A DNA stretch of 64,000 nt from Streptomyces misionensis (lineage in GTDB: Bacteria > Actinomycetota > Actinomycetes > Streptomycetales > Streptomycetaceae), in assembly GCF_900104815.1 (NCBI RefSeq), contig NZ_FNTD01000004.1, forward strand, positions 3,798,501 through 3,862,500, given 5' to 3'. The notes below the pieces were generated by a model, which saw only the letters and a program-made list of their open reading frames with translations, was not told the origin of the DNA and searched no databases. Below, in pieces: positions 56,240 through 63,813 of this stretch. Made by a program: the position numbers and the translations under genes. How positions within the stretch are numbered: the first letter of the stretch is position 1; every line of letters begins with the position of its first letter.

Positions 56240-57721
56240 ATGCACACGCACCGCCGACTCGCCCTCGCGACGGCCACCGCGGCCGCGCTGACGGGCGGTC
56301 TGCTCACCTTCGCCTCCGCCCCCGCCACGGCCGCCGACTCCACCAGGGTCGCCAAGGCCGACTTCAACGGCGACGGCATCGGCGACCTCGCCACCTCCGC
56401 CGCCACCGCCTACGTCAACGGCCACAAGGACGCCGGCCAGGTCGTCGTCCTGTACGGCTCGAAGACCGGCGTCTCCGCCGCCAAGCGCACGGTCATCTCC
56501 CAGAACACCAGCGGCGTCCCCGGCACCGCGGAGGCCGGCGACATGTTCGGCAACGACCTCGCCTACGCCGACTTCAACCACGACGGCTACGACGACCTCG
56601 CCGTGAGCAGCCCCGACGAGAAGGTCGGCACCGACACCGACGGCGGCGCCGTCGCCATCCTGTGGGGCTCCAAGAGCGGTCTGACCGGCAAGGCCTCCGA
56701 CGTCCCCGACCCGGCGCCCGGCTCCCACGACTACTGGGGCAAGAGCCTGGCCGCCGGCGACTTCGACGGCGACGGCAAGGCCGACCTGGTCGTCAGCAGC
56801 AGCTCCAGCACCCTCTACCTCTACCGGGGCGGCTTCACCACCGCCGGCAAGCCCGGCAGCCGCACCACCGTCAAGGCGCCGGTCCAGTCGGGCTCCGGCG
56901 GCAGCCCCTACGGCCCGATCAACCTGACCGCGGGCGACGTCAACGGCGACCACCGCACCGACCTCGTGGTCGACGGCTTCGAGACGAAGACCGGCAACGG
57001 CTGGAACACCAACTACTGGCTGCCGGGCACCGCCGGCGGCCTCAACGCCTCGGCCGCCAAGACGCTCAAGCCCGGCATCATCACCGCCATCGGCGACATC
57101 AACGGAGACGGCTACGGCGACATCGTCAGCGGCGCCGACTGGGACGCCACCGGCAGCGACGGCAAGGTGATACCGGACGCGGCCGACGGCGGCAAGGTCA
57201 GCGTCACCTACGGGTCCGCCGCCGGGCCGGCCGGCACCACCGCCATCACCCAGAACACCGGAAACGTCCCCGGCAGCTCCGAGAAGGGCGACGCCTTCGG
57301 CTGGGAACTGGACCTCGGCGACATCAACGGCGACGGCTACCAGGACCTCGTCGTCACCACCCCGCAGGAGGACCTCTCCGGCGTGAGCAACACCGGCATG
57401 GTCACCGTGCTCTACGGCTCGAAGTCCGGCGTGAACACCTCCTCCGGCGCCCAGTCCTTCGCCCAGAGCACCCCGGGCGTCCCCGGCGACGACGAGAAGA
57501 ACGACCTGTTCGGCACCGACGTCAAGCTGGACGACGTCACCGGCGACGGCAAGGCCGACCTGCTGATCGGCTCGTACGAGAACGGCGGCGACGGCGCCGT
57601 CACCTACCTGCCCTCGACCGGCACGAAGATCACGGCGACCGGCTCCCGCGCGGTGTCCGCGTCCGCCGCGGGCGTCTCGACCAGCGGCATCCCCCAGTTC
57701 GGCTCGGTCTTCGCCGACTGA
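56240..57721 (+). CDS. secreted FG-GAP/VCBS repeat protein
   Basis: A 493-residue secreted beta-propeller. A signal peptide (HRRLALATATAAALTGGLLT, AATA-ADS cleavage region) is followed by seven Ca-binding FG-GAP blades, each containing DxNxDGxxDL: DFNGDGIGDLAT, DFNHDGYDDLAV, DFDGDGKADLVV, DVNGDHRTDLVV, DINGDGYGDIVS, DINGDGYQDLVV and DVTGDGKADLLI. The pattern is that of alpha-integrin-like extracellular proteins. ATG 56240 has AGGAGA upstream; ATG 56225 is the alternative. Role in adhesion or enzyme display is a guess. Confidence 0.93.
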   Translation: MHTHRRLALATATAAALTGGLLTFASAPATAADSTRVAKADFNGDGIGDLATSAATAYVNGHKDAGQVVVLYGSKTGVSAAKRTVISQNTSGVPGTAEAGDMFGNDLAYADFNHDGYDDLAVSSPDEKVGTDTDGGAVAILWGSKSGLTGKASDVPDPAPGSHDYWGKSLAAGDFDGDGKADLVVSSSSSTLYLYRGGFTTAGKPGSRTTVKAPVQSGSGGSPYGPINLTAGDVNGDHRTDLVVDGFETKTGNGWNTNYWLPGTAGGLNASAAKTLKPGIITAIGDINGDGYGDIVSGADWDATGSDGKVIPDAADGGKVSVTYGSAAGPAGTTAITQNTGNVPGSSEKGDAFGWELDLGDINGDGYQDLVVTTPQEDLSGVSNTGMVTVLYGSKSGVNTSSGAQSFAQSTPGVPGDDEKNDLFGTDVKLDDVTGDGKADLLIGSYENGGDGAVTYLPSTGTKITATGSRAVSASAAGVSTSGIPQFGSVFAD

Positions 57722-57795
57722 TTCGGTCCAAACCCCCAATGATCCCTGGGGATACCGCCGACCACCCCTTAGGGGATGTCACAGGTCGGCCGCAA

Positions 57796-57823
57796 TGCCG
57801 GGCCCGGACACCCGGGCCCGGCA
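57796..57823 (+). terminator. terminator of the FG-GAP gene
   Basis: A 12-bp stem (TGCCGGGCCCGG and complement) with an ACAC loop, 75 bp past the FG-GAP stop and upstream of the Yip1 gene. Confidence 0.65.
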
Positions 57824-57856
57824 CGCGGCCCTCCGGGACCAGGTACGTTCGATGAC

Positions 57857-58885
57857 GTGGCTGGATTCAGGATCGGACGTGGGGGCCAGGACGACCGCAC
57901 CCCCCAGGGACAGCAGGCGCCGCAGGGCCCGTCGTACGGCCGGCCCGGCCCGTCGGGCGGGCGGCGGGCGCCGTCGCCGTACGGGCAGCAGGGGCAGCAC
58001 GGCCAGCCGTACGGGCAGGGCGCGGGCCCCTCGTACGGGCAGCCCGCGGGACGGCCCTCGGGCGCCCCGCACGGCTACCCGTCGCCGCCGCAGCCGCCGC
58101 AGCCGTACGGACACGCGCCGTACCCGCAGCAGGGCGGCCGGTCGCCGTACGGCTACCAGGGCCAGGCGGACGACGGCCCGGAGTACTTCGACGACGGCTA
58201 CGCGGGCCACGGCCACGGCGCGCCGGACCCGTACGCGGCCAACAACGCGGGCCACACCCAGGCCTTCTCGATCGACGAGGCCGCCGCGTACACCCAGGGC
58301 GCGACCTACCAGGCCGGCGCCGCCGCGCCCGCCGCGCCGACGGGCCCGCCGCTGCACTGGAAGGAACTGCTGAAGGGCGTCGTCCTCGCCCCCCACCAGA
58401 CCTTCCTGCGGATGCGCGACTACACGATGTGGGGCCCGGCCCTGATCGTGACCTTCCTGTACGGCCTGCTCGCCGTGTTCGGCTTCGACAACGCCCGCAA
58501 GGAGGCCATCGGGGCCACGTTGTCCAACGCGGTGCCGATCGTGCTGATCACGGCGATCGTGATGGTGCTCGGCCTGTTCGTGCTGGGCGTGGTCACCCAC
58601 ACCCTGGCCCGCCAGCTCGGCGGCGACGGCGCCTGGCAGCCCACGGTGGGCCTGTCCATGCTGATCACGGCCCTCACGGACGCGCCCCGCCTGGTCTTCG
58701 CCATGTTCTTCGGCGGCGACGCCGGCTTCGTGCAGATACTCGGCTGGGCCACCTGGCTCGGCGCGGGCGCCCTGCTCACCCTGATGGTGTCCCGCTCGCA
58801 CGACCTGCCCTGGCCCAGGGCGCTGGGCGCGTCGGCGATCCAGCTGATCGCGCTGCTGTCGATCGTCAAGCTGGGCACGTTCTAG
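57857..58885 (+). CDS. Yip1 family membrane protein
   Basis: A 342-residue protein. The first 170 residues are Gly/Pro/Gln/Tyr-rich and disordered (SYGRPGPSGGRR, YGQPAGRPSG). The second half has about five helices of the Yip1 fold (WKELLKGVVLAPHQTFLRMR; LGLFVLGVVTHTLARQLGG). GTG 57857 begins VAGFRIGRGGQDD, the family start. TACGTT ends 7 nt upstream, so it may be leaderless. The role is unknown; Yip1 domains are usually associated with membrane trafficking or transport. Confidence 0.88.
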   Translation: MAGFRIGRGGQDDRTPQGQQAPQGPSYGRPGPSGGRRAPSPYGQQGQHGQPYGQGAGPSYGQPAGRPSGAPHGYPSPPQPPQPYGHAPYPQQGGRSPYGYQGQADDGPEYFDDGYAGHGHGAPDPYAANNAGHTQAFSIDEAAAYTQGATYQAGAAAPAAPTGPPLHWKELLKGVVLAPHQTFLRMRDYTMWGPALIVTFLYGLLAVFGFDNARKEAIGATLSNAVPIVLITAIVMVLGLFVLGVVTHTLARQLGGDGAWQPTVGLSMLITALTDAPRLVFAMFFGGDAGFVQILGWATWLGAGALLTLMVSRSHDLPWPRALGASAIQLIALLSIVKLGTF

Positions 58886-58906
58886 TCCCCAAGCGGCTCC
58901 TGGCAC

Positions 58907-58946
58907 GCGCAAGGGCCCCCGGCTTCGATGCCGGGGGCCCTTGCGC
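58907..58946. terminator. bidirectional terminator hairpin
   Basis: A perfect 17-bp stem (GCGCAAGGGCCCCCGGC and complement) and TTCGAT loop between the convergent Yip1 and phosphoribosyltransferase genes. Confidence 0.9.
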
Positions 58947-58968
58947 ATGTCCGGGTGGCCGGTCGTCC

Positions 58969-59466
58969 TCAGGCGTCGAGGACCTGACCGTCGCGCTTCA
59001 CCACGGGCGGCTCCACGCTCCACGGGAAGTTGATCCAGTCGTCGGTGCGCTTCCAGACGTACTCGCACTTCACGAGGGAGTGGGACTTCTCATAGATCAC
59101 CGCGGAGCGGACCTCGGCGACGGTGTCGAGGCAGAAGTCGCGGACGAGCTTCAGCGTCTTGCCGGTGTCGGCGACGTCGTCGGTGATCAGCACCTTCTTG
59201 TCGGAGAAGTCGATCACGTTGGGCACGGGCGCCAGCATGACCGGCATCTCCAGGGTGGTGCCCACGCCCGTGTAGAACTCGACGTTCACCAGGTGGATGT
59301 TCTTGCAGTCCAGCGCGTAGGCGAGGCCGCCCGCGACGAACACACCACCGCGCGCGATGCTGAGCACGATGTCCGGCTGGTAGCCGTCGTCCGCGATGGT
59401 CTGCGCCAGCTCGCGGACGGCGCCGCCGAACTGGTCGTAGGACAGGTTCTCCCGCACGTCACTCAT
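58969..59466 (-). CDS. phosphoribosyltransferase
   Basis: A 165-residue PRTase with the PRPP-binding loop VLITDDVADTGKTL intact and the flexible-loop region (IVLSIARGGVFVAGGLAYA). ATG 59466 is chosen; the longer frame includes low-complexity sequence. It follows dcd by 13 bp and is co-transcribed. It is akin to hypoxanthine/xanthine PRTases, but its base is not assignable. Purine or pyrimidine salvage is likely. Confidence 0.9.
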   Translation of the reverse strand: MSDVRENLSYDQFGGAVRELAQTIADDGYQPDIVLSIARGGVFVAGGLAYALDCKNIHLVNVEFYTGVGTTLEMPVMLAPVPNVIDFSDKKVLITDDVADTGKTLKLVRDFCLDTVAEVRSAVIYEKSHSLVKCEYVWKRTDDWINFPWSVEPPVVKRDGQVLDA

Positions 59467-59479
59467 GATCTGGATGCCC

Positions 59480-60055
59480 TCACACCTGGGTCCGATGGAA
59501 ATTGACATAGGACCGCGAGGCGGTCGGCCCACGCTGGCCCTGGTACCGCGAGCCGTACCGCTCACTGCCGTACGGGAACTCGGCGGGCGAGGACAGCCGG
59601 AACATGCACAGCTGCCCGATCTTCATCCCGGGCCAGAGCTTGATGGGCAGGGTGGCGAGGTTGGACAGCTCCAGGGTGACGTGTCCGCTGAACCCCGGGT
59701 CGATGAACCCGGCGGTGGAGTGCGTGACGAGCCCGAGCCGGCCGAGCGAGCTCTTCCCCTCGAGCCGCGAGGCGAGATCGTCGGGCAGCGAGATGACCTC
59801 GTACGTCGAGGCGAGCACGAACTCCCCGGGGTGCAGGATGAACGGCTCGTCCCCGTCCGGCTCCACGAGCCGGGTCAGGTCGGGCTGCTCGACCGAGGGG
59901 TCGATGTGCGGGTACCGGTGATTCTCGAACACCCGGAAATAGCGGTCCAGCCGGACATCGATGCTCGACGGCTGCACCATGGTTTCGTCATAAGGATCGA
60001 TGCGCACCCGCCCGGCGTCGATCTCGGCCCGGATGTCCTTGTCTGAGAGAAGCAC
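59480..60055 (-). CDS. dcd: dCTP deaminase
   Basis: Dcd converts dCTP to dUTP, or directly to dUMP in the bifunctional actinobacterial form. At 191 residues it matches the family, with [29 protein letters not shown], and the active-site strand [18 protein letters not shown]. The GTG start at 60055 gives the conserved [11 protein letters not shown] opening. TATCCT ends 6 nt upstream, so it is probably leaderless. It closely resembles the M. tuberculosis enzyme, which has dUTPase activity; that activity is inferred. Confidence 0.96.
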   Translation of the reverse strand: MLLSDKDIRAEIDAGRVRIDPYDETMVQPSSIDVRLDRYFRVFENHRYPHIDPSVEQPDLTRLVEPDGDEPFILHPGEFVLASTYEVISLPDDLASRLEGKSSLGRLGLVTHSTAGFIDPGFSGHVTLELSNLATLPIKLWPGMKIGQLCMFRLSSPAEFPYGSERYGSRYQGQRGPTASRSYVNFHRTQV

Positions 60056-60072
60056 GTAGCGAGGATACGCAA

Positions 60073-60112
60073 GGCGCGCGGAGCCATGACAATCGTGACG
60101 ACTCCGCGCGCC
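60073..60112 (-). terminator. hairpin before dcd
   Basis: GGCGCGCGGAG and CTCCGCGCGCC form an 11-bp perfect stem with an 18-nt loop. It lies after the zinc-ribbon gene and immediately upstream of dcd; a possible dcd -35 (TTGTCA on the minus strand) falls inside the loop. Confidence 0.55.
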
Positions 60113-60155
60113 GGTGGTGACGGGCCGACTACAGCCGGTCCCGTCCGCTTGTCCG

Positions 60156-60317
60156 CTACCCCTGCTTCTCCAGGGCGACCGGTACGACGCTGCGGAGCCG
60201 GGCACACCGGGGGCACCTCATGAGCCGGCCGGGGCCGAGCCGCTCGGCCTGCTGCATCGGGAACGAAGCGGTGCTGAAGACGTGCCCGTCCGCACAGCGG
60301 ACGACGGTGCGTTCCAT
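60156..60317 (-). CDS. 53-residue zinc-ribbon-like protein
   Basis: A small gene translated [20 protein letters not shown] onward, with the second half [19 protein letters not shown] and stop. The cysteines at C8 and the CPRC pair look like a zinc knuckle, supported by His12. ATG 60317 has AAGGGA 4 nt upstream. It is on the same strand as dcd, 100 bp upstream, separated by the hairpin above. I recognise the composition as a conserved short Streptomyces protein but cannot give a function. Confidence 0.65.
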   Translation of the reverse strand: MERTVVRCADGHVFSTASFPMQQAERLGPGRLMRCPRCARLRSVVPVALEKQG

Positions 60318-60505
60318 CAAGTCCCTTAAGTCCCTTCCCCAAGAGCCTCATCGGGCTGACCAACCCGACGACAAAAGCCACATTACGGGATCAAAGAGAC
60401 GACTCTCCAGGCGGCACTCCGACCCCTCCGGGACCCTCCGCCACGCCTCCACCGTACGCCCCAACTCCCGCCCACCGCAGCCGGATCCCCACCCTGAAAC
60501 CCACT

Positions 60506-60536
60506 CAGGCCCCCGGGTCCGAGCACCGGGGGCCTG
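60506..60536. terminator. hairpin upstream of tRNA-Gly
   Basis: CAGGCCCCCGG and CCGGGGGCCTG pair perfectly over 11 bp with a 9-nt loop. The rest of 60318-60599 shows TACAGT at 60545 as a possible tRNA promoter -10 and no protein gene. Confidence 0.6.
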
Positions 60537-60599
60537 CGATGAGGTACAGTGAGCGAGCGTCGGACACGGACCCCTCTCGGGGGCTTTGTCCGTACTTAC

Positions 60600-60670
60600 G
60601 CGGGTGTAGTTTAATGGTAGAACATCAGCTTCCCAAGCTGAGAGCGCGAGTTCGATTCTCGTCACCCGCT
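60600..60670 (+). tRNA. tRNA-Gly (anticodon CCC)
   Basis: The 71-nt sequence folds as a cloverleaf: acceptor GCGGGTG/CACCCGC with discriminator T, anticodon stem TCAGC/GCTGA, and loop TTCCCAA giving anticodon CCC at its centre. The T-loop is TTCGATT. No CCA is encoded. Confidence 0.9.
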
Positions 60671-60690
60671 CTGTGAGAAACCCCCAGGCC
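60646..60690. repeat. tRNA-Gly 3' end, candidate attachment-site copy 1
   Basis: From GCGAG in the T-arm through TTCGATTCTCG, ACCCGCTC and TGAGAAACCC to CCAGGCC, this 45-bp stretch recurs imperfectly at 61697-61742. Integrases target tRNA 3' ends, so it is the likely attL. Confidence 0.6.
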
Positions 60691-60766
60691 AGAGGCCCGG
60701 GGGTTCTTTGTTGTCTGGGCCAGTGGGCGGGCTGCGCACCACATCCGCACCATAAGCGGCGGCTAG

Positions 60767-60844
60767 CCGGGACTGCGCGAACGGCTCGCCATCGCCGACG
60801 CGGCCGCCCGCCCGGCCCTGCTCACAACACCGTCCGGAGCGTAA
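60767..60844 (+). pseudogene. truncated 3' gene fragment
   Basis: A short frame reads PGLRERLAIADAAARPALLT with a stop at 60842-60844 and an in-frame TAG just upstream at 60764. It looks like the C-terminus of a lost gene, consistent with debris of an integrated element. Very short, so low confidence. Confidence 0.3.
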
Positions 60845-60854
60845 AGGAGGACCG

Positions 60855-61193
60855 GTGGCCGAGCACACGCTGAACATCCGCAAGCCCTACTTCGACCTGA
60901 TCGCCGACGGCATGAAGACCATCGAGGTCCGCATCGGCTACCCCAAGATCCGCAAGATCAGTGCGGGAGACACCCTGCGGATCAGCTGCGGCGACGACAC
61001 CCTCACCCGACGCGTCACCCAGGTCAGCGAGTACGAGTCCTTCCAGGCCATGCTCGTCGCCGAGGGCCCGGCCGCGATAGGCGGCCCGGACATGCCCCGC
61101 GACCAGCTCGTCGCCGCGTTCCGTGACATCTACCCGCCCGAGAAGGAAACCTTCGGCGTCTTCACCCTCCACCTCGCCCAGACCGGCGATTGA
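60855..61193 (+). CDS. ASCH domain-containing protein
   Basis: A 112-residue ASCH (PUA-like, RNA-binding) domain: LNIRKPYFDLIADGMKTIEV, KIRKISAGDTLRISCGDDTL and the conserved EKETFGVFTLHL end. The GTG start has GGAGG 5 nt upstream. ASCH proteins are thought to bind RNA or act as regulators; its location between two att-like repeats suggests cargo of an integrated element. Confidence 0.85.
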   Translation: MAEHTLNIRKPYFDLIADGMKTIEVRIGYPKIRKISAGDTLRISCGDDTLTRRVTQVSEYESFQAMLVAEGPAAIGGPDMPRDQLVAAFRDIYPPEKETFGVFTLHLAQTGD

Positions 61194-61696
61194 GCAGGGC
61201 CGTCCCAACGCGGGCATCGTGCTCCCCGCCGAGGCCGGCGCGGAAGGGTGGGCGGAGACCATCCGCACCGCCGACCACCATGCCCCGGGCGGGCAGGCCC
61301 GGCAACGTTCGACCGCCTTTACCCGTCCCCGTCTGCCGCAGAGACTTCAGTGCGCTACGCCTTGGGTCTTTTCGTCGCCGCGCGAGCCAACCTCGCGTTG
61401 GTAACCCCGTTGAGTCGTGCTAGACGGGCGCGTTGCGACACCTTGCCGCCGAAGGAAGACCGGCCGTAAAGAGACGCAATCAGTCACCTCCCCGTACGTG
61501 GTGACGTGCCCCAAGAGAACTTACCGCGCACCACTGACACTTCGAGGGGACAAGGCACGCACACCTAGAGGCCCCGGCACACCCCTTCCCGGAACACTCG
61601 CCGCGACGGGTCAGTAGGCTTTAACTCAGCCAGCCGACAATGGGCGACCGTGTCACAGGTCAGAAGCTATCCGGCTCTCCAAGCGCCGTCGCTTCC
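61194..61696. other. gene-poor remnant region
   Basis: This 500-bp stretch holds no intact gene. A fragment frame at about 61195-61290 encodes EQGRPNAGIVLPAEAGAEGW, with normal codon use, then decays. The remainder is mixed and locally lower in GC. It lies between the ASCH gene and the second tRNA-end copy, as expected for a decayed island. Confidence 0.6.
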
Positions 61697-61742
61697 GCGG
61701 GTTCGGTTCTCGTCCACCCGCTCCATGAGAAACCCTCAGGTC
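61697..61742. repeat. tRNA-Gly 3' end copy 2, candidate degenerate attachment site
   Basis: GCGGG-TTCGGTTCTCG-TCCACCCGCTC-CATGAGAAACCCTCAGG matches the tRNA end copy with 39 of 46 aligned positions and one inserted base. Because it lacks the rest of the tRNA, it reads as an integration footprint (attR) rather than a second tRNA. Confidence 0.6.
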
Positions 61743-61764
61743 GGGGTGGCGGGAGCGGCTGTGC

Positions 61765-62376
61765 TCATGCTCCTCTTCGCACCGGCCACGCCGCCATCGC
61801 CAGCTCGGCCACCCGCTCCAGCTCCGCCGCGCTCGCGCCGTCCCGTGCCTGTTGGGACATGCCCTGGATCACGGCCGCGAAGTAGACGGCCAGGGCCCGG
61901 GGTTCGACGCCCTCGGGCAGCGCCCCGGCCTGCTCGGCCTCGGTCAGTCGCTCCTCGAAGCGGCGGACGTTCGCCGCCCTCCGCTCCCGCAGGTCCCGTT
62001 GGACGTCGGCCGTCTGCGCCGAGTAGTTCGTCGCCGCCGTGATGACCAGGCAACCGGCCGGATGCAGTGGGTCGGTGTACGACACCGCGGCCTCGCGCAG
62101 CATCCTGTCGAACCCCGCCCGGGCATCGCCCTCCTCGTCCAGCGCCCTGCTCATGAAGGCCCCGAAGGTGTCGCCGTAGCGGTCGACGACCTCCGCGAAG
62201 AGGGCTCGCTTGTCGCCGAAGGCCGCGTACAGGCTGGGCGGCGAGACCCCCATCACCCGGGTGAGATCGGCGATGGACGTGCCCTCGTAGCCGTGCTCCC
62301 AGAACAGCCGCGTGGCCTGCGCGAGCGCCGCCTCGCGGTCGAAACCCCGCGGTCGTCCCCGCTTCGTCACTGTCAT
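61765..62376 (-). CDS. TetR family transcriptional regulator
   Basis: A 203-residue TetR repressor. The HTH is ALAQATRLFWEHGYEGTSIA with TRVMGVSPPSLYAAFGDKRA; the C-terminal ligand domain is helical and variable. Its ATG lies 76 bp from a divergent SDR gene, with two similar palindromes in between, so it likely represses both. Confidence 0.94.
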   Translation of the reverse strand: MTVTKRGRPRGFDREAALAQATRLFWEHGYEGTSIADLTRVMGVSPPSLYAAFGDKRALFAEVVDRYGDTFGAFMSRALDEEGDARAGFDRMLREAAVSYTDPLHPAGCLVITAATNYSAQTADVQRDLRERRAANVRRFEERLTEAEQAGALPEGVEPRALAVYFAAVIQGMSQQARDGASAAELERVAELAMAAWPVRRGA

Positions 62377-62387
62377 GCCTGAATTTT

Positions 62388-62406
62388 AAAGCGATCGCTA
62401 CGGAAT
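62388..62406. promoter_or_regulatory. TetR operator 1
   Basis: AAAGCGATCGCTACGGAAT contains the perfect palindrome AGCGATCGCT; it matches operator 2 at most positions. Confidence 0.6.
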
Positions 62407-62424
62407 AGCCTTAGGCTGTCTTCC

Positions 62425-62443
62425 ATAGCGACCGCTACAGATT
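62425..62443. promoter_or_regulatory. TetR operator 2
   Basis: ATAGCGACCGCTACAGATT contains TAGCG-AC-CGCTA and is a 37-bp-displaced near-copy of operator 1, ending 8 bp before the SDR start. Confidence 0.6.
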
Positions 62444-62451
62444 GGAACGTC

Positions 62452-63219
62452 ATGGGTTCACTCACGGGCAAGACGGCTCTGGTGACGGGCGGCAGCCGCG
62501 GCATCGGGCGTGCGACCGCCGAGCGGCTCGGCAGGGAAGGCGCCCTCGTGGCCGTGCACTACGGGCGCAACGCCAGTGCCGCGGACGAGGTGGTGGCGGC
62601 GATCCGCGCGGCGGGCGGCACGGCCTTCGCCGTACGAGCCGAACTGGGCGCGGTTGGCGACGTGGAGGCCCTGTGGGCCGAGTTCGACCGCCAGATCGCC
62701 GAGCACGGCGACGGAACCGGTCTCGACATCCTCGTGAACAATGCCGGCATCACGCCCCGCGGCCACATCGAGGAGGTCACCCCCGCGGCCTTCGACGAGG
62801 TGTTCGCCGTCAATGTGCGGGCCCCGTTCTTCCTTGTGCAGCAGGGGCTCGAGCGGCTTCGGGACGGCGGCCGGATCATCAACGTCTCGTCCGGGGCAAC
62901 GCGCATCGCCCTGATCGACATCATCGCCTACGGCATGACCAAGGGTGCCATCGACACCTTCAGCCTCACCCTGGCCAAGGCCTTGGGCAATCGGGGCATC
63001 ACCGTCAACTCGGTGGCACCCGGCATCATCGACACCGACATGAACGCCTCCTGGCTCCGGGGCAACGCGGCCGCCGAGCAGTCCGCCGCGCAGCTCTCGG
63101 CACTCGGCCGGGTGGGCCGCCCGGAGGACGTGGCCGATGTCGTCGCTTTCCTGGCCTCGGACGACGCCCGCTGGGTGACGGGGCAGGTCATCGACGCCAC
63201 GGGCGGCTCGCAGCTCTGA
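62452..63219 (+). CDS. SDR family oxidoreductase
   Basis: A 255-residue classical short-chain dehydrogenase/reductase. The cofactor loop is TGGSRGIGRATAERLG, followed by NNAG (DILVNNAGITPRG), a Ser in VSSGATRI, and the YxxxK pair in IAYGMTKGAID. The end DATGGSQL resembles the family C-terminus. Probably NADPH-dependent and under TetR control, it could detoxify a carbonyl; the substrate is unknown. Confidence 0.93.
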   Translation: MGSLTGKTALVTGGSRGIGRATAERLGREGALVAVHYGRNASAADEVVAAIRAAGGTAFAVRAELGAVGDVEALWAEFDRQIAEHGDGTGLDILVNNAGITPRGHIEEVTPAAFDEVFAVNVRAPFFLVQQGLERLRDGGRIINVSSGATRIALIDIIAYGMTKGAIDTFSLTLAKALGNRGITVNSVAPGIIDTDMNASWLRGNAAAEQSAAQLSALGRVGRPEDVADVVAFLASDDARWVTGQVIDATGGSQL

Positions 63220-63318
63220 TCCGGAGCCCCTCTGCCTGTACTCCGACGACGTCGCCCGGCCGGCGCTCGCTTCCGGCGCGCCGGCCGTGCCCGTCGCACG
63301 CTCCGGCACGATGCGCGC

Positions 63319-63565
63319 GTGTCACTCGACGCCGTCAACGCCGTGGACTGGTCGGCGATACCCAACTCAAAGGCGCGCCCTTCGGGACACCGGTCGAGGC
63401 CGAGCTGCACAGCCGGCTCTTGGAAGGTCCCGCAACCGGTGTCCGGATCGACGCGTTGACCGTCGACGCCTCGGGCGCCGCGTGCGTCCAACTCAGGCCG
63501 GGGTCTGCGGAGTTCCTTCCGGGGTCGGCCCTGTGTCCCGCCGAGTGCGGCCGCCGCGAGCACTG
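63319..63565 (+). pseudogene. probable broken gene
   Basis: GTG 63319 opens VSLDAVNAVDWSAIP, typical of a protein start, but the frame soon reaches poor sequence. In the next frame GDTQLKGAPFGTPVEAELHS and GVRIDALTVDASGAACVQLR read as coding to a stop at 63565. It looks like a gene with an internal deletion or frameshift. Low confidence; the flanks (63220-63318, 63566-63813) show no gene. Confidence 0.35.
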
Positions 63566-63813
63566 ACGTCGTCTCCGTGATCGCCGGAACCCGGCCCCCG
63601 TCTCTCCGGAGAAAAGCCGTCCGATGTCCCCGTTTTCGTCGTGACCGCTTCCGCGGGTTCCTGCCGGAGCGGGCGGCGGTCACCGGAATCCACTGGCGGC
63701 ACCGGGACTCGAGCGGAGCGGAAGGCTCCCGGCGGATCCGCGCGGGGCCCGTCGCTCGCAGGCCCTAGGCTGATCCCCGTCAGGCAGACAGGCGCTCGGA
63801 AGGACGATCGGCG

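Noticed and set aside
56048..57739. A 563-codon open frame antisense to the FG-GAP gene
   Set aside because: Val/Ala/Gly repeats reflect the propeller repeats on the other strand.
61697..61742. A second tRNA gene
   Set aside because: Only the 3' portion resembles the tRNA-Gly; no acceptor or D-arm is present.
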